This document shows positions 32,986-43,985 of a DNA stretch of 64,000 bases, in pieces. Origin of the DNA: Pontederia crassipes (lineage: Eukaryota > Streptophyta > Magnoliopsida > Commelinales > Pontederiaceae); contig CM060195.1 of NCBI GenBank assembly GCA_030549335.1, positions 10,879,501 through 10,943,500 on the forward strand, given 5' to 3'. The translations under genes and the position numbers were made by a program. The notes beneath the pieces were generated by a model. That model was not told where the DNA came from. It worked only from the letters and a program-made list of their open reading frames with translations, and made no database searches. Within the stretch, counting starts at the first letter, position 1. Every line of letters starts with the position of its first letter.

Positions 32986-33317
32986 CGTGGTAGAATGTTT
33001 ATTGCAGGAAAATTTTGATAGAGATATCAGAAAACACTTTTAAAGTAATGAATTCAAAAATGTACACATGAAGAAATTAAAGCCACCTTATTAAATCCTC
33101 TCTCTCGTCAACATTAATCTATCTTTCTTATTTCCTATAAATATTACAACCCCCACCGCAAAATAAATATTAGTAATTACATACATGTTGCTATGAGAGA
33201 GAAAGAGACCGAGCTCAGCTTCATGTGGCGGCATCAAGCTGCTTCACTTTTTTATCGCTTCAGTATCATTCTGGGAACAAGAAAGACGTAGTGCGTCCTC
33301 GGGAATATAATTGTAAA
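32400..33317. other. Intergenic DNA downstream of the host gene
   Basis: No supported gene. A plus-strand frame at 32600-32821 has no recognisable domain. A second (TA)n run lies at 32954-32981. The part next to 33317 is likely the 3' untranslated region and terminator of the host gene, but I could not fix a polyadenylation site. Confidence 0.5.
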
Positions 33318-33770
33318 CTACAAGAAGAGCGGAAAAACGAGGAGGACGAGGAGGAGGCAAGAGGAGGAAACGAGCGGTTTCCGGGGGCCAGAATTGTAAT
33401 AATAATGGTGGTGGTCGGGCGGAGGAGAGCTGTAGTAGTAGAAGGGGAAGTAGGGCAAGAACGGGTTCGGCGGCGGTGGCGTCGTGTAGTACACCGACGA
33501 CGTGGATGGCGGAGGCGGCGAGTAGTAGTACGCTCCGTCGCCTGAGGGAGGTGGAGGAGACGAGTGGGAGTACGGCGGGGGTGGCGGGGAGAAGGGCTTG
33601 CAGGGGTTGTCGCAGGAGACGCACATTGTGCATGTGACGCCGTCGCGGACGACAGCACGCGGGTCGACGATCGCCCACGCCACCGGGGAGGGCGCCGCGA
33701 TGAGGAGGAAGAGGAGGAGGGAGGAGAAGAAGAGCGCATCTTGGGGAAACGAAGGGAGACGTTTCCCCAT
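33318..33770 (-). CDS. GPI-anchored extensin-like proline-rich protein
   Basis: Intact 150-codon single-exon gene and the only convincing host gene here. Residues about 12-33 form a signal peptide (LFFSSLLLFLLIAAPSPVAWA). Residues 47-57 hold a CTMCVSCDNPC cluster with four Cys. Residues 61-118 are a Pro/Tyr-rich region with extensin-type SPPPPP, SPPPPS, YYYSPPPPS and YYYSSPPP motifs, expected to be hydroxylated, arabinosylated and cross-linked through Tyr. A His/Tyr patch follows, and residues 132-150 are a hydrophobic tail suited to GPI attachment with a site near residue 126-128. Likely location is the cell surface or wall. Similar small Cys-then-Pro-rich proteins are often annotated as extensin-like in plants. 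GC-rich codons contrast with the TE surroundings. Antisense open frames here are composition shadows. Confidence 0.85.
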   Translation of the reverse strand: MGKRLPSFPQDALFFSSLLLFLLIAAPSPVAWAIVDPRAVVRDGVTCTMCVSCDNPCKPFSPPPPPYSHSSPPPPSGDGAYYYSPPPPSTSSVYYTTPPPPNPFLPYFPFYYYSSPPPDHHHYYYNSGPRKPLVSSSCLLLVLLVFPLFL

Positions 33771-33828
33771 CTGAGCGTGAGGTGGACGGAGCGGGCGGGG
33801 GAGTGGAGAAGAGGGGAAGGTGATGGGA

Positions 33829-33841
33829 GTGGGAATATAAA
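33829..33841 (-). promoter_or_regulatory. Probable TATA box of the extensin-like gene
   Basis: The minus strand reads CACTTTATATTCCC about 60-70 bp upstream of the ATG at 33770, the usual distance for a short 5' untranslated region. Inference from position and sequence only. Confidence 0.45.
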
Positions 33842-34008
33842 GTGGGTGGCCAACTTTTAAACCGGGACGCCTTTCTGTACTAGTAATATTTGTTATTTCA
33901 TCCTTTTTAACGAGTCCTCGCTATCTATTATTTACACGTCGAACATCTTATTTATATTTCTACTTTTTCACCGCACATGAGAAGAAAGATCCCTTCTTGC
34001 GTAGGAGT

Positions 34009-34026
34009 CACGTGAGCTTGCACGTG
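34009..34026. promoter_or_regulatory. Two G-boxes upstream of the extensin-like gene
   Basis: CACGTG at 34009-34014 and again at 34021-34026, about 240-255 bp upstream of the ATG. The core is palindromic and is bound by plant bZIP and bHLH factors (ABA, light and stress responses). Two copies 12 bp apart are unlikely in such AT-rich DNA, but function is inference. Confidence 0.5.
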
Positions 34027-34097
34027 GCTTGAGGGGAAGGATCACGACATGTGCGAGTTGGATCGAGATCCCGCGGCCGTCGACTGGTGATTTTATC

Positions 34098-34124
34098 GAG
34101 GAGGAGGAGGAGGAGGAGGAGGAG
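34098..34124 (+). repeat. (GAG)9 microsatellite
   Basis: Nine perfect GAG units about 330 bp upstream of the host gene. It reads as a Ser run on the minus strand, which I do not take as coding. Confidence 0.95.
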
Positions 34125-34149
34125 ATGTAAATGGAAATGGAAAGAATCG

Positions 34150-37100
34150 GAGGGTTCAAAAATGTTGACTCTAATTTTGATTAAAAAAATATTTGACTTT
34201 AATTCACATGGATGACAGGAGCCCCTATCTCTAATTAGAATGGCATGCTGCTATCTAAAGTTTTAATTTCTTATTAAAATCTCCCTCACCCTGGTCTCGC
34301 AATTTATATGTGTCGTACCATCCATATTTTGAAAAAAAAACATAAAAATGATGTGATTGAGATCATCAAAATGGCCGTCTCACATGTAATGCTCTCAAAT
34401 CATCTTTCCCCCGTGATAAAAGTCAACCTCATAGATGTTACCAATTATATAATGTTTTGATAAAAATCTTAACAATACACAAGCTAAAAACTTAAATAAA
34501 ATATCAATAAAAATGACAATAAATGCGAAAATAAAAAAAACTCTGATATAAATCAACAATGTCAATAATAATCCGTAATAGATAAAGCTAAATCCATATA
34601 ATTTATGGCAAGGAAACATTTAATAATAATGAAAGAGAATAACTTAAGATCCATCCGTATGCACTGTCATTAGTCACTTGAGCTCATTCATGATTGTTCT
34701 TATTACTTGCAGAATCAACATAGGAAAAATAATAACATGTGAACTTCATAGCCCAGTAGGTGGATAATGAACTAAAGAACAATAGATAAGCATGGGACAT
34801 GAACATAATAATCAACAGTAAGCAAATGGATAAGGATCAACACCATGCTTTAATAACAGTTCAATGCTATGCTTTGACATAATAGCAATGGATAAAACAA
34901 TATTATGCTCTATGTGTGATCATTAGGATAATCAATGTTATGCACTTAATTGGATTGATATGATAAATCAATGTTATGCCCTGGGTAAGATCAATGGATG
35001 AATCGATGCAATGCTCTCAGTAAAATAAATGTGTCATTAAAGGTTATTCAATGCTTTAGATCAGTGTCATCTATGTAATGAACATTTTGACTACGATGAG
35101 GTGACATGTACTTCATGAGTGACCAGTGATTGTGTATGTTGACTTGCATAATGTGTGTATAAGGAATGCAGTGTGAAATGGAATTGGTGCGCTTTGTGTA
35201 AAATGGGCACGTATGAGACGCGAGAAGCCTCAAGACGTATATTTATCCCTTACACTAGCATATTACTCTTAAACATAGAAGAAAATGTCGAATGAGGTCT
35301 TAAAATTTATAATCTCACTACACTATCAAAATATGATCTGCAAGTATACGAAGCATCATTGTAGTGTTTAAGATTCAATACGCAAGTATATGGAACAACT
35401 TAGCGAAATCTTCAAGAAAGCGCTTCGGAACTAACTTGGTGTCTAAAATTGCTGAGAACAGAGAAAGAAATATTGCGGTAAAATAATAGCAAAAAAAAAT
35501 AGTACAAGGAATCTAATATTTTTGTTCTTTTGAAATATAAAAGTAACGGGGAAATAATGACAATCGGGAGAATGCAAGACAATCAGCAGAAATGTTGTTT
35601 ACACACTCGTGCTCGCGGAAATCTAATTTACACACATGAAGGGGTTCATACATCCGATGCAACCATCACTCTCATGCATGATGCTTAGATGTATAAATCG
35701 AGCTTTCCTCTTCAGATTGAGATGAACCTCCGCACCTCCCCAATGCGCTGACATTCTTAAAGAAATAAATTGAGAATAGAGACAGCTATGATCGGCTTGC
35801 ATCCGTCTCAGAGTAATAAGGATAATCCTTCCGGGTGGAACGCAGGGAACCAAGATATCACGAAGAGTGTTTATACTATTTAGGAGAGAAGCCGATCTGA
35901 AAACAAAGCGTAAGATTGCTAAGAGTCCTCTAGACGTAACTCTGTCGCCATATGCCCTCTCGGGTTGCCAACGATGAAGGAGGAATAAGATCTTCCCTCT
36001 CGGACAGAAACTCTTACAATCAAAAGGAAATCGTTGGTGGCAATGATGAAGCAAAACAGAGAGTGAAAAGAACCCTGCATCCAATTTAAACCCGTATAAG
36101 ATGGTCTCAACTTTGATTCAACATGGCCATATATTACCGAAACTTCATAATACACACATCTCTCTCGGGCTTCGGGTTTAGAAATATGTGATGTCTAAAC
36201 TGAATAACAGTCAGCAGCCATTGCCAATTAAAACACGAAAACTAAAAAAAGAATCACTTTGCTGACGCTCGATGTCTCTACGTTAAGCATATAAGCATCC
36301 CTTTCGTGAGGGGCGTAGCAAGAGAGATTCAAAACTTCAATCCAATCGTAGCAATGCGTAGTTAAAGATTTACAAACTAAATGGGGATTCACTTTGCCGA
36401 CACTCAATGTCTCTGCATTCGGCCACACAGACCATGCAAATATCCCCCTCAGGGGGTGTAGCAAGAGCGATTCAAAACCTCAATCCAAACATAGCATGAA
36501 GTTAAAGATTCACAACATAGCATAAAACGAAGATGGCTGTCACTAGAACAGAGGTAGGATGTCACTAGAGCAGAGGTAAAACTCGACATTCAATTATAAC
36601 GATGAAAACAATAGTGTAAAGCAAGAGCATAAAACATGAGTTCGCAAAGATCAGACACCTCTTGACCTCCAGGCTGATTAGTAGTTCATCAAGGGTGAAC
36701 AGACAACCCTCTCTACCAAAATTAAACAGGACATTGTTCCTCACAAAGCTCTCGTCCCTCCCCTCTTTCTAGAATCCTTCTCCTCCAAGAAAGTATCTCC
36801 CTAAACCGATGAAGGAATCCCCTTCTCTTAATTGCTCTAGACCTCCTTTTATAAGCTCCCCTCTTTCTGTCCTCCTTCTGCAGTTGTCGCTTCTGCAACT
36901 TTTGTCCCTCCTTAGGCAGAGGAACCTTCCTTACGCGATGTGGCTGGAGGAGCTGATTGGTTCCCGAGATTTGGTTGATGTTTGTTGTTAGTTTGATGGC
37001 CTTTTTCTCTATCGCTGAAGCAAATCATCTTCCATTGATGTAGTGCATGGTGTCCGACTTGCTCCACTCTATCCATTGAGCGCTCGTCAGCTTCCTACAA

Positions 37101-37372
37101 GGATGTTCATTTCACAGGACGTTTAAATAGGAATGAGTAGCAATGGTGTATAAATGAACTTGATGTGGAGAATGTGTAGAAAAATGACCGAACATTGTTG
37201 TGCATGCATTTGTAAAGGAATTAAGCACAGTAAAAGAGCAAAATACATGCAAATTAGTAGTAGAAATATATACATAAATTCTCAACATCACATGTCACGA
37301 CAAGTCATCCTCACTAAAAGAGAGGAAATCCTCTTTCGTCGCATGATGGGAAGAAATCGTGCAATAGGGACA
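34150..37372. other. Unresolved repeat-rich DNA, no gene
   Basis: No domain in any frame. ATCAATGTTATGC-type motifs recur at 34830-35060. CCCTCTCGGGTT and TTCCCTCTCGGAC units occur at 35930-36170. A 135-bp tandem duplication lies at 36254-36523, and a TATA-like CTTTTATAAG near 36848 is followed by C/T-rich leader-like DNA. The texture resembles old LTR sequence, but I could not find paired LTRs, a primer site or target duplications. Confidence 0.4.
36254..36523 (+). repeat. 135-bp tandem duplication (2 copies)
   Basis: Units start TCACTTTGCTGACGCTC (36254) and TCACTTTGCCGACACTC (36389) and share GATGTCTCTRC, GTAGCAAGAGMGATTCAAAA and CTCAATCCAA segments. Confidence 0.75.
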
Positions 37373-38517
37373 TGTCAGAACCCATACCCTAACAATACGA
37401 TGGGACGTAATATCAAGAGCTCCCGTCAATCCGTAACATTGGCACCCAAGTTTTTATTTTTATTAATTAATTAGGCTCACATCTTTACCTGAATTGGGAC
37501 TTCAGATCAATACTATGTAATGCGTAACAATAATCAATAAAAATATAATCATTTATTACATTTCGGTGGAACCTAGGCTGGGTGGGGTAGAACCCAAGCC
37601 GTGTTCAATGACGCAAGGGCCTCGGACGTGACGCGGGTTGTGTGTAGCCCAGGCTCGGCCCAGGCTGGTATTTGGTTCTCGTCGGCAAACGGCTCTAGCA
37701 AAGTTGCAAGGTACCCAAGTCAGGTTTCAGCATCTTCACACACGACGATGTCGAGCATGGGTTGGATGGCGTGGAACCCCTGGCGGGTTCATATGCCATT
37801 TTGCACGAAAACATACATTTTCGAGTCACGTTTTACAAACTCGGGCCGAGGTCATAGATTCTGCCAAACACAAACCTTTTAAGCTGATGTAAATACATGG
37901 AAACATTCAGAGTCGATAGGGACGATACAATGTTTACCTTTGGATCCTAAGATCCTATAAATCCATGTTAGAACTAATCCAAAGTTTATCCAATGATCCA
38001 CCTACCTCAGTTACATGTTTTTTCCTAGATCCTCTATGTTTTGCGTTGTTTCACGATCTGTCCCCTTGCTAATCATCACTATTGTCCGATCTCGAAGGTC
38101 CACCTCCCACACTCCTGTGTGCTTGCTAGTGTCATTGAACGTGAGGAAAATGAGGACAAACATGTCCAACGATTGCAGTAAGAAAAAAAGTTGGTGCAGA
38201 GACAAGACATGGCTATTTCTAACCACATGAGTTATTAGACTAAACTCTGCCATGATTTTGATGTCATCCCCAGCTTGGTCTTTGACGAGTAGTGGTTGGC
38301 TCAGGTTCTAGGTCACCTGGAATCATACAGGAGAGAGGGAGGACGAGATAGAGGGAGTTAGAAGATGTTTTGGTTGGGGAAAAAAGTTTATATAGGTAGG
38401 AAATAAAAGATATTTGATTTCAACTTCCCCCACCTGGATTCCACTTATTTGTTTTCCAACAAAGTTTGGTTTTATCTTTTGTGATATATTTTTTTTTCAT
38501 GTTGTTTGGATGTTACA
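37373..38517 (-). repeat. 3' LTR of chromovirus I
   Basis: In minus sense it starts TGTAACATCC at 38517, right after a polypurine tract, and a TATA box CCTATATAAAC lies near 38388. The end is tentatively GGGTTCTGACA at 37373, giving 1.15 kb. A cluster of CCCAGGCTCGGCCCAGGCTGG and CTCGGGCCGAGGTC motifs lies at 37566-37860. The 5' edge is firm, the 3' edge uncertain. Confidence 0.5.
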
Positions 38518-38536
38518 ATATAAACCTCCTAAAAAT
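38518..38536 (-). other. Polypurine tract of chromovirus I
   Basis: Minus-strand TTTTTAGGAGGTTTATAT, directly before the LTR start TGTAACATCC. Confidence 0.55.
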
Positions 38537-38559
38537 AAAATTCCTCCTCGAATATAGGG

Positions 38560-39266
38560 ACAAGGTAGAGATTTTCAAAAAGAGTTAGGAACTTCTTGCA
38601 CATCTTTGATTCGAATTCCCATGTAGCCTTAGTGTCTCGATATTGGCTCCATACAACTCTGATCATTGGCACATTTCTATTCTTCAAGCCATTGGATCTT
38701 ATGCTCTAGAATCTCCACTGGTTGCTCTTCATATGTGAGATTCTTCTTTAGGCTTGGCTCTTCATATCTTATAACATTGACATCATCATGCTTATATCTA
38801 CTCAGCATGGATACATGAAAAATATTATGTACGTGTCCATAAGCAAGGGCTTGCACCAATCTACATGCTGCATCACCAACAAGCTCAAGCACCTCAAAAT
38901 GGACTACATACTGGGGCTCAACTTCCCCCTCTTGATGAATCTCATGACTCCTTTCATAAACCTTTATCCCACCTTGTAGATTCCCTCACGTCTGCCTCTG
39001 TTTGTCTGTATAGCTCTTTTGTCAAAATTGAGTAGCCTTCATTCTTTCTTCGATCAACTTTACTTTATCTGCATACTCTTGTGCATCTAATACTTATCAT
39101 TTTTCATTGTTTTCCTTTCTCCAATATCATTCTAGTGGACTAGTGAGCGACATGGTCTCTCATATAGTGTCTCAAATGATGCCATGTCGATACTTGAGTG
39201 CAAACTATTATTGTAGGAAAAATCAATAAGAGGGAGGTGGTCATCCTAGCTACCTTGTCACTCCAA
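38560..39266 (-). pseudogene. pol: Integrase end and chromodomain of chromovirus I
   Basis: At 39266-39130 a minus frame shows DDHLPLIDFSYNNSLHSSID and MASFETLYERPCRS, the end of the integrase core. At 38892-38677 the frame MLELVGDAACRLVQALAYGH, VHNIFHVSMLSRYKHDDVNV and LTYEEQPVEILEHKIQW spans the integrase tail and the start of the chromodomain; its last part (ATWEFESKMCKKF) is near 38610. Frame changes and stops break it. It is cut at 39266 by the start of element J. Confidence 0.8.
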
Positions 39267-40570
39267 TGATCAAAGGGTTATGATGATGCCATATAAAAGG
39301 AGGGTGTTCAAGAGAAAGAAGAGGGAGCCCTAGAGAATCATCTACTATTTGCTGGAGGCTGCATCAGGGGCTTGGAGAAGAAACTAGTGGAGAAGAAGCG
39401 ACAAGAAGGGAAGTTCAAGTTGATTCTTCTAGTTTTATATTTCATAATATCTTTTATTGTGTTCCTCATCTGTATAGTAATGAATTTGACTTCTATGAGG
39501 AGCTAAATCTTAGCTCTCTTATGATAGGATAGTAGTCTAATTTTTGTTTATGGATGGATGATAAAACAATATTTTTGTCACTAATATTAGTATGACTTTC
39601 TAATGTTTTTGGAAGTTGATCTTTGATTCTTTTGTTGCTAAAAAATGAGTCAAGAACATTAACATAGTTTCTTGTTTTGATTTTATCCATGCTGAAGTTT
39701 GATGCAACCATTTAATTTTGTTAATGTGAATTTCATATTGAATGGAAGCCGAGAGAAGTTGATTTTAGATTCTCTTGTTGTTCAGAAATGAACCAATGAC
39801 ATTAGAACTATGTATGGATTTCATTTTATCTATGCAATGATCTGAATTGCTTATCTCATTTCTGTAGCTATTGTTGCTTACAATTTCTGTAAAACTAAGA
39901 AGAATGTTACCATACTATTAGAAGTCCATAAGTTCTTTATTCTTCTGATATTAGTTGAAACCCCTTTTTAATCAATCTAATTAACATTCATATGAAAATA
40001 TGATATTTAGTTTTAAGTCTAATGTACTGTCGAGCAATTTTTATAGGTTGAAACTGTCATGATTATTATTATTAAGTTCTTCTAATCCATCCATAACAGA
40101 ATATTAGATGAACCCCATTTCTAAGAGGATCTCTCATTAATTGTTTATCTACTTTAAGATTTTAGTTAGTTGACATTTTATATCATTGTTTTAGTTTGAT
40201 TCTGCGTATGCCATTCTCCTTTTTTCTTAGTTGTTATCTTAGGATTTTTAGTCAAAAATTATTTTGAATTAGTTAGTGAATCTTAGGTTTCAAATAACTA
40301 TGGATAGGACATTCGAGTACTTTGACATGTGCACTTGCAGTTGAATGAAGTGATGAGTTTATGGCACATAACATGGTGTTGCAATGTGTAGTTTTCATTT
40401 GTATATAACATAGTCTATGCCTAGATCCTATTCAATTTTTAGTTGTATATAGTTTACGTCTAAACCTTAGTCTGCTTCTAATTTTGAAAGGTCTATATCT
40501 AGACTAAAGTCTTTTGCATTTTGTGCTTAGAGTTCAATAAATCAGTTAGTTAATAACTCTCACATCATCA
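39267..40570 (+). repeat. 5' LTR of element J
   Basis: Starts TGATCAAAGGGTT at 39267 and ends ...CTCACATCATCA at 40570, seven bases before the primer site. A TATA-like CATATAAAAGG lies at 39291. The matching 3' LTR is strongly diverged, so the element is old. Confidence 0.75.
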
Positions 40571-40576
40571 ATTTTT

Positions 40577-40594
40577 TTGTGCCATTGCTAGAGA
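40577..40594 (+). other. Primer binding site, tRNA-Asp type (element J)
   Basis: TTGTGCCATTGCTAGAGA compared with TGGCGCCGTTGCCGGGGA: 12 of 18 bases agree and nearly all differences are C-to-T or G-to-A. Confidence 0.65.
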
Positions 40595-41042
40595 TTTGAG
40601 GCTAATTAGTTTTACTTTCTATTGTTTAGATTAGTTTTATTATCACATCTTTTAGTTTAGTTAGCTTTGATAACTTGTTTTCTTTATTCAACAATTTGTT
40701 TCCTTTAGCTAGTGGTGATTTTAATTACTTAATTTTCTTAGCTAAGCATTAGTAGGTCTTCATTAGTTTCTAAGTTTCACAATTACTCAAAATTATTGAT
40801 TCTGTCTAATGTTTTTGTTTGAACTTGATACTCCTAATTTCAATTTATCTAAGATTCAGATAGCCAAGAAAGTTTAACCCTATCTGATCCTGAACCCGAG
40901 AGAAGATTCAATAGAAGGAGATTTCAAAGATAAGCAAGAAGAAGAAGAATATTTGAAGAAGAGATAAACAATAAAAAAACTAAAAACAATCGAATCATGG
41001 TTGTTCCAAGAACATTGGAGGACTGTTATTTAGGATAGCAAG

Positions 41043-41826
41043 TTGATGGAGCCATTGCACTCTACATTTGTGTTGAATCCATCTCTAGTCATCATGATTA
41101 GGCAACATCAATTTATAGGACTAGGCACTGAAGATCCAACTTTGCATGTGGACAACTTCAAGGAGATTTGCAACACCACTTATTTTCATAACTCACTTGT
41201 GAATGTTGTCTACATGAGATTGTTCCTATTTTCACTCAAAGATAGAGCTAATATTTGGTATAAGTCTTTCACTCTTAAAGAAATTGCAATTTCGAACTCA
41301 ATTGTGCAATTCTTTCTATTTGAATTTTTTCCTCCTAGCAAGACTGACAACTATAGAGATCAAAATGTGAGATTCTATCACTTAGATCAGGAGAACATAT
41401 GTGATGTTTGGCAAAGACTTAAAAGTTTGTTGGGAGCAGCCCACACTATGGGTTTGAGAAATGGAAATTGGTGAATTACTTTCATAAATGACTTAATTAT
41501 CCATCTAAAATAGCTTTGAACACAATTGTTGGTGGAATTTTTGTTTCTAAAAATATTAATGAGACATATTAGCTGATAGAGAACATAATTAAGAATCATC
41601 ATTTTCAAACTCATGATAGAGCAAGAAGATCACAATATGATAATTAAATCAACAATATGGAGACTATTTCAACTAAGGTAGAACGAATTGTGCAAAAAAC
41701 TTTGGGGAAGTTCAACATTTCACCTAAGGTCAATAAGATATCCATCACTAAAATAGATGTGATATTTATGAAAACCAGGGATATGTAATAGAAAGTTGCA
41801 ACTTAATTATGCAACAATATGAATAG
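41043..41826 (+). pseudogene. gag: gag of element J, first part
   Basis: The frame includes FIGLGTEDPTLHVDNFKEIC, VYMRLFLFSLKDRANIWYKS and EFFPPSKTDNYRDQ, the standard Athila/Tat capsid line (GL..EDP..H..NF.EIC, then LFPFSLRDKA..W, then FFPPSKT). The open frame stops at 41474. Further gag-like sequence with stops continues to 41826, where element L is inserted. Confidence 0.8.
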
Positions 41827-42137
41827 TTTAACATCCTTGCACTTACGTAGGATATTGTCCTCTTTGGACCCTAGCCCTCACGATTTTATCAAAATGCGTC
41901 CTCTAGTATTAGTGTAGCATAGTAATTCACCTCTATACTTGGCAGAATATTGTCCGCTCCATCCCTCTCTGGGCTCATGATTCTCTAACACATCCTTAGT
42001 CATTTGTCATCAATTTCAGGTGTTGGATTCTTTGGAGTTGATGCACATATGCTAACACATTTATCATACTACATTTCAATCATATAATATATTATTAATT
42101 TATATAATCTTATGTGAATCAAATCATGGATATTACA
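41827..42137 (-). repeat. 3' LTR of element L
   Basis: In minus sense TGTAATATCC at 42137 to ...GGATGTTAAA at 41827. It matches 43788-43985 over about 200 bp (GGAGTTGATGCACA and GCATAG.GGCTCACCT blocks). Confidence 0.75.
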
Positions 42138-42538
42138 TTCTACCCCCCTTAAAAAGAATTTCATCCTCGAAATTAACACACGTTGTTGATAGAACAACAT
42201 GAAGAACCAAAATATGGATATTACATTTAAGACTGGTACATGTATATCTTTTTATGACAATCTAAATAGGTATGTTATGTCAACGATATATCCACATCTA
42301 AGCAAGGTGCCATTTTCCCTTAGGAAATAAAGCTATTGATGTTAAATCACCTTACTTGTTTGAACCCTCATGTAATAATACAAAAGGGACACAAAATTAC
42401 TTCAAAACAACACCTATATGAAATAATCATGTCGAAAACTAGATGTGCATTACTGAATCTATCAATTGATTATTCCTATATCATATCCGAAAATTGGATT
42501 CTACAAATGTTTTTCCCCTTTTATTCTTTAGTAATACA

Positions 42539-43587
42539 CTAAATTTTGAAGACACAAAAAAATTGAATACCAATTAAACAAATTATGGTATATAGTGTCA
42601 TATATCTACCTATAGTGGTGGTAGTTGTGGTGGAGGTGATTGTTGTTGTTGCTGCATCAAAGGACAACTTCTCATATAGTGTCCCATTTTTTCCACATCT
42701 AAAACATGCTCCGCATGGAGACTTTCCATGTCTCCTTCCACATTTTTTACAAGCTTGATTATTTGGTTGTGATTTTTGTGTCGAGATTGATATCTCATTT
42801 CTTTTTTCGTTGAAGTCAAAACATCTAGGTTTCAATTGTTGAGAACAAGAACCTCTCTCTCCATATTCTTCCTTTCTTCTTCTGCGTGAAACTTTTTTAT
42901 ATCATTTTTCACTAATTGGGCTCTTTCATAGACTTCATCATAGGTTCTTAATTTCAAAGCTGCAAGTTTACTCCTAATAGCAAACCTAAGTCCTCCCTCA
43001 AACTTTTTAGCTCTTTCAACTTCATTTGCTACTATATGATTTGCAAATCTCGATAACTCTGCAAATTTTGTTTCATACTGATCCACAGTCATGTCTCCTT
43101 GTTCAAGTTTAAAGAAGTCAATTACCTTCTTGTTACGAGCACAATAAGAGAAACATTTTTTCCAAGAAAGACTTCCACAAATTTCTTCCACGATAGATTG
43201 GGATCAGTAATTAAGATTCTATGTTTCGTTGCCTTCCACTAGTGCTTAGCATTGCCCTCAAGCATAAATTCTGCAAAAAATAGTCTTGTCCATCTCATCA
43301 CAACACAAGGCAGCAAATATATTTTCCAACTTATTTATCCAAGCCTCAACTTCTATTAGATCACCACCGCCTTTGATTGTGGGAGGCTAGAGTTTCTTGA
43401 AATGTTCCATCATACATTTCCTACTACTTTTTGCTTATTCCACCCTGACTTCATTATTTTTGTTAATTTGAGTCGTCTGCATTTTCATTATGTCACTCAT
43501 TTCTTGTAAAGCTCGAAAAACATCCTCAAATCAAGGATCTTGCTCCGAACTTGGATTTTCAGTCGAGCTTTCCCTTCTTGTTCTCAT
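42539..43587 (-). pseudogene. gag: gag of element L
   Basis: The start codon is at 43587 (MRTRRESSTENPSSE). Stops occur before 43191, where an open frame reads FFKLEQGDMTVDQYETKFAE, LSRFANHIVANEVERAKKFE and GLRFAIRSKLAALKLRTYDE, a clear Retrotrans_gag C-terminal part. The zinc knuckle is split: CGACFRCGK lies in the frame 42835-42539, while GHYMRSCPLMQQQQQ lies in the frame 42819-42610, so a frameshift near 42700 separates the two halves of the CCHC finger. The tail is Gln/Pro/Thr-rich. It is truncated before protease. Confidence 0.8.
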
Positions 43588-43773
43588 GATCCTAATATTT
43601 CATACAAAATGTCCATAATGAAGTAATACAATAATATATTATTTAACATCTGCAAAAGTTTTCCAGATAATTTCAAGTATTGGAGACAATCCTAGACATC
43701 AGTAGACCAATCTAACATAATTATGTCATCCTCGGCATAACTAAATGACACTAGACACAAGAAATGACCTATT

Positions 43774-43785
43774 GCTCTGATACCA
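43774..43785 (-). other. Primer binding site, tRNA-iMet type (element L)
   Basis: Minus strand TGGTATCAGAGC, a perfect 12-base match, 2 bp from the LTR edge. Confidence 0.85.
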
Positions 43786-43985
43786 TATTTAACGCATTCT
43801 ATAGGATATAGTCTGCTTTGAGCCTCGGCAAAACGCATCCTCCAGTATCAGAGTAGCATAGCGGCTCACCTTTATACTTGACAGAATATTGTCCGCTTGC
43901 CTCCTCCCTGGCTCACAGTTTTCTAATGCATCCTTAGTCATTTATCATTAATTTCAGGTGTTGGATTTTATGGAGTTGATGCACA

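Larger units (their letters stand above)
41827..43985 (-). mobile_element. Minus-strand gypsy remnant L inside gag of J
   Basis: Direct repeats 41827-42137 (3' LTR) and 43788-43985 (5' LTR, missing its first 90 bp or so) flank a gag gene. A primer site of the tRNA-iMet type lies at 43774-43785 and a polypurine tract AAGGGGGGTAGAA precedes the 3' LTR at 42138-42152. The pol gene is absent. Sequence of J gag resumes at 43986. No target duplication was found, because the outer edge of the 5' LTR is lost. Confidence 0.8.

Noticed and set aside
33225..33860. Long antisense and frame-shifted open frames over the host gene (up to 195 codons)
   Set aside because: They are Arg/Ser/Pro-rich shadows caused by the GC-rich repetitive codons. 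Only the 33318-33770 frame gives a signal peptide, motif order and GPI tail.
35316..35366. CACTACA...TGTAGTG pair resembling a tiny CACTA element
   Set aside because: Only about 50 bp apart, no subterminal repeats and no 3-bp duplication; most likely coincidence.
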